Positions 9,180 through 16,757 of a DNA stretch of 55,316 nt are shown here, piece by piece. Within the stretch, counting starts at the first letter, position 1, and each line of letters opens with the position of its first letter. Under the pieces are notes generated by a model. It saw only the letters and a list, made by a program, of their open reading frames with translations. It was not told where the DNA came from and did not search any database. Both the position numbers and the translations under genes were made by a program. The stretch spans positions 1 to 55,316 of the forward strand of contig JBEKBD010000003.1 in assembly GCA_050015575.1 (NCBI GenBank), in the 5' to 3' direction. Origin of the DNA: Roseiarcus sp050015575 (GTDB lineage Bacteria; Pseudomonadota; Alphaproteobacteria; Rhizobiales; Beijerinckiaceae).

Positions 9180-9791
9180 TCAATCGTCCGCGACATGGTC
9201 GTAGCTCGCCTTGAAATAGTCCCAGCCGGTGTAGAGCGTCAGCACCGCGGCGATCCACAGCAGCGTGACGCCGATCGTGATCGAGCCGGGCAGCCTCGCT
9301 TCGCCCGCCGGTCCGGCGATGAGAAAGCCGAGTGCCGCCATCTGCGCCGCCGTCTTCCATTTGGCGACGGCGGTGACGGGAACCGGCACGCGCAACTCGG
9401 CCAGATATTCGCGCAGGCCCGACACCAAGATTTCGCGGCAGAGAATGACGATCGCCGCCCACAGCGACCAACCGGCGATGGTCTTGTCCGCCACCAGCAT
9501 CAGCAGCGCCGCGGCGACCAGCAGTTTATCGGCGATCGGGTCGAGCATGCGCCCGAGCGAGGACTGCTGCGCCCAGGCGCGCGCGAGATAGCCGTCGAAG
9601 AAATCGGTGATCGCCGCCGCCGCGTAAACCGCCAGCGCGCTCCAGCGCGCCCACTCCTCCGCCGGCCAGAACAGCAAGGCGACGACGAGCGGAACCGCCG
9701 CCACTCGACCGTAGGTGAGAAGGTTGGGCAGATTCCAGTTGCGACCGGCCGCTCGGGCCTTGGGGGCGTCCATAGGCCCGCCAGCAGACAT
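9180..9791 (-). CDS. pgsA: CDP-diacylglycerol--glycerol-3-phosphate 3-phosphatidyltransferase
   Basis: A 203-residue integral membrane enzyme that makes phosphatidylglycerol phosphate, the committed step to phosphatidylglycerol and cardiolipin. The CDP-alcohol phosphotransferase motif is complete: DFFDGYLAR, then G-RMLDP and ADK, giving the D-x2-DG-x2-AR-x8-G-x3-D-x3-D pattern. It opens with NWNLPNLLTYGR, as in PgsA, and has about five membrane helices. The start at 9791 has GGGAGC upstream; ATG 9773 is a possible alternative. The palindrome 8980-9113 lies beyond its stop. Confidence 0.93.
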   Translation of the reverse strand: MSAGGPMDAPKARAAGRNWNLPNLLTYGRVAAVPLVVALLFWPAEEWARWSALAVYAAAAITDFFDGYLARAWAQQSSLGRMLDPIADKLLVAAALLMLVADKTIAGWSLWAAIVILCREILVSGLREYLAELRVPVPVTAVAKWKTAAQMAALGFLIAGPAGEARLPGSITIGVTLLWIAAVLTLYTGWDYFKASYDHVADD

Positions 9792-9939
9792 CGAAGGCCG
9801 CTCCCCGTCAATAGACGCCGTCTCGCCGCGGAAATCGCGCCGGCGCACGCGCAATATCTGGGGATGATCGGTTCGGCGGGCGCGGGCGCGGCCTGATTTG
9901 GTCTAAGCTCGCGCCCAATCCGCTCTTGGGAGCCCCGCC

Positions 9940-10569
9940 ATGTCCAATGTCCACGTCGTCGGTCATCCCCTGGTGCAGCACAAGCTGACGCTGATGCGCG
10001 ACAAGACGACTTCCACCAAGGGATTTCGCCAACTGCTCAACGAAATCGGCATGTTGCTCTGTTACGAAGTGACGCGCGATCTGCCGCTGGAGATGGTGGA
10101 AGTCGAGACGCCGCTGGCCAAGACGATGAAGCCGACGATCGCCGGCAAGAAGCTGGTGTTCGCGCCGATCTTGCGCGCCGGCGTCGGATTTCTCGACGGC
10201 ATGCTCGACCTGGTGCCGAGCGCGCGGGTCGCCCACATCGGGCTCTACCGCGATCCCAAGACGCTGGCCGCGGTCGAATATTATTTCAAGGCGCCCGTCG
10301 ACGTGCTCGATCGGCTGGTCATCGTCATGGACCCGATGCTCGCCACCGCCAATTCCGCGGTGGCGGCGATCGACCGCCTGAAGAGCCGCGGCGTCAAGGA
10401 CATCCGCTTCGTCTGCCTGCTCGCCGCGCCGGAAGGCGTCGCGCGCCTGACCACGGTCCATCCCGACGTCGAGATCTGGACCGCGGCGATCGACGAGAGG
10501 CTCAACGATCACGGCTACATCGTGCCGGGCCTCGGCGACGCCGGCGATCGGATGTTCGGGACGAAGTGA
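9940..10569 (+). CDS. upp: uracil phosphoribosyltransferase
   Basis: A 209-residue pyrimidine-salvage enzyme that converts uracil and PRPP to UMP. Clear segments are VHVVGHPLVQHKLTLMRDKTTSTKGFR at the N-terminus, PILRAGVGFLDGML near residue 74, and the PRPP loop VIVMDPMLATANSA near residue 127 (Gly-Gly of E. coli replaced by Ala-Asn). The C-terminal GYIVPGLGDAGDRMFGTK is the uracil-binding region. Length equals the family norm. ATG 9940 is preceded by GGGAG. No partner gene such as a uracil permease is adjacent. Confidence 0.96.
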   Translation: MSNVHVVGHPLVQHKLTLMRDKTTSTKGFRQLLNEIGMLLCYEVTRDLPLEMVEVETPLAKTMKPTIAGKKLVFAPILRAGVGFLDGMLDLVPSARVAHIGLYRDPKTLAAVEYYFKAPVDVLDRLVIVMDPMLATANSAVAAIDRLKSRGVKDIRFVCLLAAPEGVARLTTVHPDVEIWTAAIDERLNDHGYIVPGLGDAGDRMFGTK

Positions 10570-10677
10570 CGGTTCGCTGGAGACGCGCTCGCCGAACGCG
10601 GCCGGCGCGTGAGCGCCTTGTCCTGTCGCCGCCGAATCAAGCGTCAGAGCTGCTCCCTCCGCGCCGCGGGCGACAAT

Positions 10678-10728
10678 CCCGGTCCGCGATGAAACGACAT
10701 TAGGGGTTTGAGTGCGCTCTTGTGTCCC
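10678..10728 (-). repeat. dispersed repeat B, copy 1
   Basis: On the minus strand this reads GGGACACAAGAGCGCACTCA and onward to TTTCATCGCGGACCGG, and is about 84% identical to 25989-26037. Both copies keep the same open reading (KSAL-PL-S-HRG). It sits in the 441-bp gene-free stretch 10570-11010 after upp, which otherwise holds only repeat C. Confidence 0.65.
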
Positions 10729-10822
10729 TTTTGCGGCTCGTCGCCGCAGGATTCGCTTTGCTGAGCTCGGAGCGTGGAGCCGCGTAGCGCGTGGCGGCGG
10801 AGGCGACGGCCGAACCGACCGA

Positions 10823-10885
10823 GGCCGGCGCCATTTTCGCGCGCGATCACCCGTTTTCGAGGGTTTGCGTGATGACTTTCCGCCG
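10823..10885 (+). repeat. dispersed repeat C, copy 1
   Basis: About 62 bp from GCCGGCGCC to TTTCCGCCGC. It resembles the reverse complement of 45061-45124, with the same reading FEGLRDDFPP versus FKELRDDFPP. No complete gene is associated with it. Confidence 0.55.
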
Positions 10886-11010
10886 CTGCGAGGCGCGGGC
10901 CTCGCTCGCCAGCCGATGCCGGCCCCGCAAAGGGGTTAAGTAAAGCGTCACCGTAACCCCCTAACCCACTCATGGCGATCTCGTAATGCGCGAGGAAGGC
11001 TTCAGTTCGG

Positions 11011-11394
11011 TCATGGACACCTATGGGCTACGACCAACGACATCGCGGCTACTAGGCCCGCGGAATTTGCGATGCTTTGCGGATGACTGCGAACGTAGTT
11101 TTCAAACACGTCGCGTGCTTCGGAGACGCCAATCGCCCTATCTTCCGGCAAGCACGTTCTTTGGCCCTTTTCTGCCAGAACCTGCATTACGTACATGGCG
11201 TCCGTCAGGCCGCGTAGATATCCAGCGCATATTTGCTCTATGAACTCGATGTCCTCCTTTGTCTTCGCCACACTAACGTTATGCGTGCATGCCGAGTAGA
11301 GGGAAGCTGCCGTGAACGTATCGTTAGACGTGGACTGAGCCATCGCGGCGACGGAAAATACAGCCAGCAAGACTGACAAAATAAGGCGTTTCAC
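11011..11394 (-). CDS. Rap1a/Tai-like secreted protein
   Basis: A 127-residue protein with a clear signal peptide (MKRLILSVLLAVFSVAAMAQ, cleavage after AMA-Q). The mature part resembles the Rap1a/Tai family (PF18602), small periplasmic proteins some of which neutralise type VI amidase effectors. Supporting features are YSACT near residue 33, CAGYLRGLTDAMYVMQ near residue 56, the C-LPE segment near residue 81 and the final C near the C-terminus. No matching amidase effector or T6SS gene is nearby, so immunity is not shown. Base composition is lower in GC than in the neighbours, suggesting acquisition. Confidence 0.65.
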   Translation of the reverse strand: MKRLILSVLLAVFSVAAMAQSTSNDTFTAASLYSACTHNVSVAKTKEDIEFIEQICAGYLRGLTDAMYVMQVLAEKGQRTCLPEDRAIGVSEARDVFENYVRSHPQSIANSAGLVAAMSLVVAHRCP

Positions 11395-11509
11395 TTGATC
11401 ACTCCCATTGCGCCGCTGGGCGGCTGGCCACAGTACATCGGAGCGGCGCGGGCACGCCCAGCGGGCCTCAGTGCGTTATCGGGACACAGATAACCCCCAA
11501 GCCAAAATA

Positions 11510-12112
11510 TCAGAAGCCGAAATGTCCGTGTAATATCGGCTCCGCCGCGTTCCATGCCGTGGCTAACGCAGTGGTCGTCGTTGCCACTTGGGTAAGCGCT
11601 GCGCACGCGGCCTTAATCATCCCCGGCTTTCTGTCCTTCGCAGCCGCCGCCGCCTGCTCACTGAGATATGCAACTTGGTCAAGCGTCTGCGATTTCGACT
11701 CTTTCGATATATCCGATGCGTCAACAATAGCTTGGGTTAGTTGTTTCAAGGCTTCACTTACGTTCTTATTTCCGGCTTGCTCCAAAACAGTGATGCTTAC
11801 GTCAATTCCGGCGACCTCACCCGCATTAATCGCGCCAACAGTGCTGCGATCAACGCGAATGTTATTCAAGGTCAAAGGAGCGGGGGGAAGGTCTGGCACT
11901 TGCATTCTCGGTGTTAAATTTCGAAGGCCGCTCACGAAATCCATCTGCTGCGCTGCCGCGTTTGACCCGATAGCGGCGTTTCGCAATTGAAGAGTTTGAG
12001 CGACGGCCATTCGATAATAGCAGTCAACGCAGAGCGAAACACCCCCGGCCTGCGCAACGGCAGGCTTACCGCACTGACCACACGCAGCAGGCGCTAAGCG
12101 TTCTCCGCTCAC
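11510..12112 (-). CDS. zinc-ribbon protein of unknown function
   Basis: A 200-residue protein. The N-terminus has a treble-clef/zinc-ribbon pattern, CGQCGKPAVAQ...LCVDCYYR (residues about 9-30). The rest is helical and rich in Ala, Gln and Val (NNIRVDRSTVGAINAGEVAGIDVSITVLEQ; then LTQAIVDASDISKESK). I do not recognise a family. The start is taken as the GTG at 12112, whose GTGA overlaps the stop of the recombinase remnant; the longer frame upstream is just that remnant in another frame. It has lower GC than core genes and probably belongs to the 11-13 kb accessory island. Confidence 0.6.
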   Translation of the reverse strand: MSGERLAPAACGQCGKPAVAQAGGVSLCVDCYYRMAVAQTLQLRNAAIGSNAAAQQMDFVSGLRNLTPRMQVPDLPPAPLTLNNIRVDRSTVGAINAGEVAGIDVSITVLEQAGNKNVSEALKQLTQAIVDASDISKESKSQTLDQVAYLSEQAAAAAKDRKPGMIKAACAALTQVATTTTALATAWNAAEPILHGHFGF

Positions 12113-12322
12113 AGGCCGAGCCTCCCAATCGTGCTGACGCTGACATCGTAGCTCTTGGCGAGGTCGCGCGTCGACTCGCCCTTGGCGATACGCCGCCGCG
12201 CTTCCGTCTTCTGGTGCGGCGTGAGCGTCGGCTTGCGTCCGAGCTTCACGCCTGCGGCCTTGGCGCGGGCGCGGCATTCGGTCGTGCGGTTTGCCCCTCC
12301 GTGAACTCTGCCGGCTCGGCAA
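12109..12322 (-). pseudogene. serine recombinase C-terminal remnant (copy 1)
   Basis: The minus strand reads VKLGRKPTLTPHQKTEAR, RRIAKGESTRDLAKSYDVSV and STIGRLGL, ending at TGA 12109. This is the helix-turn-helix tail of a resolvase/invertase. Upstream, the expected LAEFER... linker is present only as a short LAEF in another frame, so the gene is frameshifted and truncated. No catalytic domain remains. It lies directly downstream of hepT. Confidence 0.75.
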
Positions 12323-12323
12323 C

Positions 12324-12680
12324 TCAGGCCCGCAAAAGGGCGGCCATCTGGTGTTTCAGGGTCGGCAGATCGTTGCGAACGGTGTTCCAGACCGTCACGA
12401 GATTGACGGACTCGTAGCCGTGGATCAGCGCGTTGCGCATCCTGTAGGCGAGGTCGAGCCTTAGCTGCGGGTTGTTTTGGACGAACGCGGAATCCGCCGC
12501 CTGAATTTTACCGGCGGCCTCGCCGATGATCTCGAAATTGCGGATGACCGCATCCTGAACGAGCGTGCTCTCAATGAAAGCCGTGAGGTCGTAGCCATGC
12601 ACGTAGGTCTCGATGCGCTCGATAGCCGCAACGATGTGTTGGATATGATCCCGAACGCGGAGCGCCTTTTTATCGGTCAT
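12324..12680 (-). CDS. hepT: HepT-type toxin (HEPN, DUF86)
   Basis: A 118-residue HEPN-fold protein of the DUF86/HepT family. The RNase-like motif is present as R82-N83-A-L-I-H87 in MRNALIHGYE, and the usual FEIIGEAAGKI is near residue 49. It overlaps the upstream nucleotidyltransferase by 4 bp (ATGA), the standard arrangement of the MntA-HepT toxin-antitoxin module, in which MntA adds AMP to the tyrosine after the HEPN motif (HGY here, Y89). The system appears intact. It is bracketed by recombinase remnants on both sides. Confidence 0.9.
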   Translation of the reverse strand: MTDKKALRVRDHIQHIVAAIERIETYVHGYDLTAFIESTLVQDAVIRNFEIIGEAAGKIQAADSAFVQNNPQLRLDLAYRMRNALIHGYESVNLVTVWNTVRNDLPTLKHQMAALLRA

Positions 12681-12967
12681 ACAGGCCTTGCTTCCGCGAC
12701 AACCTTGCTGCGGAACGTGACCGACAAATCGTCCGGCGTCTTCACGTCGACCTTTGCACGGGTCAGGTTCTCGACGGCGGCGGCGATGGCCGCGATATCG
12801 AAAAGGGTCATGCCCTCGGCCGCGTCGATCAACAGATCGAGGTCGCTGCCATCCGTGTCGTCGCGGTGAAGAACGGAACCGAAAACGCGCGGATTCAAGC
12901 CCCGGTTCGCGGCAACGATCCGGCGGATTTCATCGCGGTGTGCGTCAAGGGCGAGAGAGGGCCTCAT
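12677..12967 (-). CDS. mntA: MntA-type minimal nucleotidyltransferase antitoxin
   Basis: A 96-residue minimal nucleotidyltransferase with the catalytic pattern FGSVLHRDDTDGSDLDLLID (GS-x-D-x-D), which adenylylates and silences HepT. ATG 12967 gives MRPSLALDAHRDEIRR, the usual beginning. A longer frame to 13012 adds a non-family segment. It is translationally coupled to hepT through ATGA. Confidence 0.9.
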   Translation of the reverse strand: MRPSLALDAHRDEIRRIVAANRGLNPRVFGSVLHRDDTDGSDLDLLIDAAEGMTLFDIAAIAAAVENLTRAKVDVKTPDDLSVTFRSKVVAEARPV

Positions 12968-13101
12968 GGCAAGGCCTATAGCACAACCCGGGCAAAATTG
13001 CCTGAAAAACATGACCCATTACAGAACATTGCCTTCCCGCGCTTCCTCTCGGCTTGCCGCTCGAGAACGGAGAGCGCGACGGGCGCGACTTCGCACCATG
13101 G

Positions 13102-13190
13102 TCACGCGCCAAGCCGCGAAATCTTGCTGACGCCGACGCCGCAGCTCTTGGCGAGGTCGCGCGTCGACTCGCCCTCGGCCATCGCCGACG
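13102..13190 (-). pseudogene. serine recombinase C-terminal remnant (copy 2)
   Basis: The minus strand reads AEGESTRDLAKSCGVGVSKI then SRLGA and a TGA at 13102. It matches the helix-turn-helix tail of copy 1 (12109-12322) over about 30 codons and then diverges. Together with copy 1 it encloses the MntA-HepT pair, as if the module had landed in or been carried by a recombinase gene. Confidence 0.65.
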
Positions 13191-13207
13191 CTGGTCGCGG
13201 TGCGCCC

Positions 13208-14068
13208 TTACTCCGCCCCTTTCTGCGACTCGATGCGGAAGGGATGCGCGGGATAGACGCCGAGAATGCGCATCTCGCGGGAGAAGAACTCCAGCTCCTC
13301 GAGCGCGCGCTTGAGCGGCGGGTCGTCGGGGTGGCCGTCGACGTCGGCGAGGAATTGGGTCGCCGCGAATTGGCCCTCGACCATGTAGCTCTCCAACTTG
13401 GTCATGTTGACGCCGTTGGTGGCGAAGCCGCCGAGCGCCTTGTAGAGCGCGGCGGGCACGTTGCGCACGCGAAAGACGAAGGTCGTCACCAGCGGGCCGT
13501 TGTGCGCCGCCGCCCAGTGCGGCGTCTTGGAGAGCACGACGAAGCGGGTGGTGTTGTGCGCCTCGTCCTCGACGTCGGCGGCGAGCGTCGTCAGACGATG
13601 GATTTCGCCCGCCAGCGCCGGCGCCAGCGAGGCGCGGCTCGGATCGCGCGCTTCCGCCACTTCGCGCGCCGAACCGGCGGTGTCGCCGGCGACCATCGGC
13701 TTGAGCGCGTATTGGCGGATGATCTTGCGGCATTGGCCGAGCGCGTGGACGTGGCTGTAGACGCTGCGCAAGCCCTCGAGCGTCGCGCCGGGAACGCCGA
13801 GAAGTTGAAAATGAATCGGCAAGAAGGTTTCGGCGACGATGTGCAGGCCGGAAGCGGGCAGCAGTGCGTGGATGTCGGCGACGCGCCCGGCGATCGAATT
13901 CTCGATCGGGATCATGCCGAGATCGGCAGTCTCGTCCTGCAGCGCGGCGAAGGCGTCCTCGAACGTGGCGCAGGGCAGCGGCGTGAACTGGGGATAAGCG
14001 TCGAGGCAGGCGGTGTGCGAATTGGCGCCCGGTTCGCCCTGATAGGCGATGGTCTTGGCTTTGGTCAT
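13208..14068 (-). CDS. pheA: prephenate dehydratase
   Basis: A 286-residue monofunctional prephenate dehydratase that makes phenylpyruvate for phenylalanine synthesis. The catalytic domain begins KTIAYQGEPGANSHTAC and includes IPIENSIAGRV and the diagnostic TRF in NTTRFVVL. An ACT regulatory domain follows, with NVPAALYKALGGFATNGVNMTKLES and the ESYM phenylalanine-binding motif, so feedback inhibition is expected. No chorismate mutase domain is fused. It overlaps kdsB by 4 bp (ATGA). The pheA-kdsB-cytochrome c neighbourhood is common in Hyphomicrobiales. Confidence 0.95.
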   Translation of the reverse strand: MTKAKTIAYQGEPGANSHTACLDAYPQFTPLPCATFEDAFAALQDETADLGMIPIENSIAGRVADIHALLPASGLHIVAETFLPIHFQLLGVPGATLEGLRSVYSHVHALGQCRKIIRQYALKPMVAGDTAGSAREVAEARDPSRASLAPALAGEIHRLTTLAADVEDEAHNTTRFVVLSKTPHWAAAHNGPLVTTFVFRVRNVPAALYKALGGFATNGVNMTKLESYMVEGQFAATQFLADVDGHPDDPPLKRALEELEFFSREMRILGVYPAHPFRIESQKGAE

Positions 14069-14808
14069 GACGTCCCCTTCGGCGCCAGCATTTGCCGCGC
14101 GCGGCGCAATTCTTCGGGCGTGTCGACGCCGAGCGGCGCGACGTCGACCAGCGCGATGTCGATGCGCATCCCCGCTTCCAGCGCACGCAATTGTTCGAGC
14201 TTTTCGCGCCGCTCCAGCGGCGATGGCGGCAGCGCGACGAAACGCGCCAGCGCTTCGCGCCGATAGGCGTAAAGGCCGATGTGATGGTAGAGCGGCCCCT
14301 CGCCCCAGGGCGCTCGGCTCCTCGTGAAATAGAGCGCGCGCAGGCGCCGCGGGCCGACTTCGGCGCCCACCGCCTTGACGACGTTGGGGTCGTCGCGGTC
14401 TTCGGCGCGAAAAATCTCGGTCGCCAGCGTCGCGATGTCGACGCTTCGATCGCTCAACGGGCCGACCGCGGCGCGCACCGCGCTCCGTTCAATGGTCGGC
14501 AGATCGCCCTGCACGTTGACGATCACGTCGAATCTCCCCTCGGGATCGAAGGCGCCGACGGCCTCGAAAATCCGGTCGGAGCCCGAGGCGTGGTCGGGCC
14601 GCGTCAGCACGGCGCGTCCCCCGACCGCCTCGACCGCCGCGACGATGCGGGCGTCGTCGGCGGCGACCAGCACGGGGCCGATGTCGGCTTCGCGCGCGCG
14701 CCGCCAGACGTGCGCGATCATCGGCTCGCCGTGGATTTCGGCGAGCGGCTTGCCGGGCAGGCGCGTCGAGCTCATGCGCGCGGGGATGAGGACGATCGGG
14801 TTCAGCAT
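14065..14808 (-). CDS. kdsB: 3-deoxy-manno-octulosonate cytidylyltransferase
   Basis: A 247-residue CMP-Kdo synthetase that activates Kdo for lipopolysaccharide inner core synthesis. It opens with the nucleotide-binding signature LIPARMSSTRLPGKPLAEI. Other family blocks are TRPDHASGSDRIFEA near residue 76, VIVNVQGDLPTI near residue 98 and HIGLYAYRREALARF near residue 180. ATG 14808 is chosen because homologous sequence begins there. It is divergent from the cytochrome c gene and coupled to pheA. Confidence 0.95.
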   Translation of the reverse strand: MLNPIVLIPARMSSTRLPGKPLAEIHGEPMIAHVWRRAREADIGPVLVAADDARIVAAVEAVGGRAVLTRPDHASGSDRIFEAVGAFDPEGRFDVIVNVQGDLPTIERSAVRAAVGPLSDRSVDIATLATEIFRAEDRDDPNVVKAVGAEVGPRRLRALYFTRSRAPWGEGPLYHHIGLYAYRREALARFVALPPSPLERREKLEQLRALEAGMRIDIALVDVAPLGVDTPEELRRARQMLAPKGTS

Positions 14809-14952
14809 CGACGGGTTCGCGAAAACCGCCGGGAGGCGCGGCGGCGCGGCGCTTATACGAGTTGCCAAGCCCGCCGCAAAGCGGCTAATCGTCTCCCGGC
14901 GGGGCTTCGAGCGTTCCGACGATCGACGCTCGAGAGGGGATTTCGCGCGCTC

Positions 14953-15411
14953 ATGCCGCCGACGAAAGCCGTCATCGTCCTTGTCGCGGTCCTCGTCGCG
15001 TGGCTGGGCGCGATGGCGTCAAGCCACTTTTCCGGCGCCTCCGCCGCGCCCGAACCGCCGCTCGCCGCCCTGCTCGCCAAGGCCGACGCGGCCGCCGGGG
15101 AGGCCGACGTCAGGCCATGCCGGCCCTGCCATTCCTTCGAGAGGAGCGCCGTCGCCAAGGTGGGCCCGCCGCTCTACGGCGTCGTCGGCCGCCCCGTCGC
15201 CTCGATCGCCGGCTTCCGCTATTCCGCCGCCATGAAGGCGCTGGGCGGGGAATGGACCTACGACAGGTTGGAGCGGTTGCTCGCCGACCCGTCGGTTTTC
15301 CTGGCGGGAACGCGGATGAGCTTTCCCGGCGAACCGGACGCGCAGAAGCGCGCCGACATTCTCGCCTATCTCCGCACGCTTTCGGACAACCCGGTCCCCT
15401 TCCCCCCGTAG
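14953..15411 (+). CDS. membrane-anchored class I cytochrome c
   Basis: A 152-residue c-type cytochrome. One N-terminal membrane segment (about residues 6-23) acts as signal anchor. The heme motif is C56-R-P-C59-H60. The distal methionine is likely in AGTRMSFPG near residue 122, followed by the closing helix RADILAYLRTLS. It resembles CycM/cytochrome c-552-type carriers that hand electrons from bc1 to the terminal oxidase. It is divergent from kdsB, the typical neighbourhood for this protein in Hyphomicrobiales. The WxYxxL segment (GEWTYDRLERLLADP) is also typical. Confidence 0.92.
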   Translation: MPPTKAVIVLVAVLVAWLGAMASSHFSGASAAPEPPLAALLAKADAAAGEADVRPCRPCHSFERSAVAKVGPPLYGVVGRPVASIAGFRYSAAMKALGGEWTYDRLERLLADPSVFLAGTRMSFPGEPDAQKRADILAYLRTLSDNPVPFPP

Positions 15412-15445
15412 GGCGCGAACGCGCGCCGGCGGTCCGATCCCGGCG

Positions 15446-16096
15446 CTATTTCCGCCCGACGCCGGCGAAGGCGGCGGCTGCGCCCAGGCCGATGAACACG
15501 CCGCCGGTCACGTAAGGCTCGAAACGCAACACGCGGGCGTTGCGCATGAACCATTGCCCGGCCGTTCCGGCCGCCAGCGCATAGAGGCCGTCGCTGACCA
15601 AGCCCATCAGCGCGAAGAGCAGGCCGAGCAAGGCGACCTGCAACGCGACCGCGCCGCGCGCGGGATCGACGAATTGCGGCAGGAACGCCAGAAAGAACAG
15701 CGCCGTCTTCGGATTGAGCAGGTTGACGACGAAACCGTCGCGATAAAGCCGGCTCAACGCGCGCCGCGGCAGGCGCTGCTGCGCGGCCGGCGCGGCGCTC
15801 GGAGCGAGGAACCGCCGCGCTCCGAGATAGACGAGATAGGCCGCGCCCGCGTATTTGACGGCGGCGAAGGCGAGCGCCGAGGAGGCGAGCAGCGCCGATA
15901 AGCCCAGCGTCGCCGCCAGCACGTGCGCCAACGTTCCCGTGAAGATGCCGCAAACCGAGGCCAACCCGGCGACGCGCCCCTGCTCGACGCTGCGCGCGAC
16001 GATGTAGAGAACCGCCGGCCCCGGCGTCAGCAGCAGCGCGATCGCCGCCGCGGCGAAAACGCCGAGCGACGCGGCGTCGGGAATGACGATCGGCAT
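15446..16096 (-). CDS. LysE family translocator
   Basis: A 216-residue RhtB/LysE amino-acid exporter of the inner membrane with about six helices. Family features are LLLTPGPAVLYIVARSVEQGR near the N-terminus, KYAGAAYLVYLGARRFL near residue 70 and the conserved GFVVNLLNPKTALFFLAFLPQFVDP near residue 112. The substrate cannot be read from the sequence. The frame is open far upstream, but ATG 16096 precedes the recognisable start. It converges with the cytochrome c gene. Confidence 0.9.
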   Translation of the reverse strand: MPIVIPDAASLGVFAAAAIALLLTPGPAVLYIVARSVEQGRVAGLASVCGIFTGTLAHVLAATLGLSALLASSALAFAAVKYAGAAYLVYLGARRFLAPSAAPAAQQRLPRRALSRLYRDGFVVNLLNPKTALFFLAFLPQFVDPARGAVALQVALLGLLFALMGLVSDGLYALAAGTAGQWFMRNARVLRFEPYVTGGVFIGLGAAAAFAGVGRK

Positions 16097-16343
16097 GCGG
16101 GGAAAGTTCCAGCGCGGCAAGAGGCGGCGCAGCGTAGCGGATGCGGGGCGAGGCGGCCAGGCAGCGCGCGGTCGGACAATCCGCCGCACTGGGCAAATCG
16201 CCTGAAATCGGCCATATGGCGCGTGCGGTCGCCGGTCCGATTGCTGCACTGCAGCATATTGGTCCGCGTGAAAAGAGCGAATCTCCCGCCGACGGCCGCC
16301 GCGGCGGAAACGAATTCGGGCGAATCTTTCAACCGAGGGCGCC

Positions 16344-16640
16344 ATGGGCACGACCTGGAAGACGAAATGGGGCGCGCGGCGCGTTCGCGAGGATCCGCCG
16401 ACGATCGAAGAGGCGTTGGTTGCGGCGGAGAGCCTGGCCGACGACCTGACGCAGCGCGTCGAAATCGCCGCCGCGTTGATGGGCGTTTCCCCCGACGAGG
16501 TGCGAGCCTTGGCGAGCAAACAGGCCAGCCTGTCGCGCGGCCGCTCGACGCTGGTGGCGGGGCGGAACCGGGCGGTGGTGGTCGAATACAAACGGCCGCG
16601 CACGGTCCGCTTGCCGGCGGCGGCGCCGGCGCGGCAATGA
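16344..16640 (+). CDS. small conserved hypothetical protein
   Basis: A 98-residue soluble, basic protein beginning MGTTWKTKWGARRVREDPPTIEEALVAA. The middle is helical (SLADDLTQRVEIAAALMGVSPDEVRALA). The tail is Arg/Pro/Ala rich, as in nucleic-acid-binding proteins. I do not recognise a family. It has a good ATG after GGGCGCC and typical high-GC codon use, and sits 117 bp before the ABC transporter. Confidence 0.65.
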   Translation: MGTTWKTKWGARRVREDPPTIEEALVAAESLADDLTQRVEIAAALMGVSPDEVRALASKQASLSRGRSTLVAGRNRAVVVEYKRPRTVRLPAAAPARQ

Positions 16641-16757
16641 GAATTGCCCGCTTCGGTCGATTCCCGATAGGCGAAAAAGGCGTCGCGCCCGGCGCGGCGA
16701 GGGCGGGCGAGCCGATTTCCGGTTCCCCTTTGACCGCGGTCGGGATAGCAACGTTCG

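Noticed and set aside
11559..11990. Plus-strand frame of 143 residues opposite the zinc-ribbon gene
   Set aside because: No family resemblance; the minus-strand frame has the CxxC pattern and a coupled start, so this is its shadow.
12866..14266. 466-residue plus-strand frame across pheA
   Set aside because: Its composition (RRR, VGV repeats) is typical of antisense reading of high-GC genes; pheA on the minus strand is complete.
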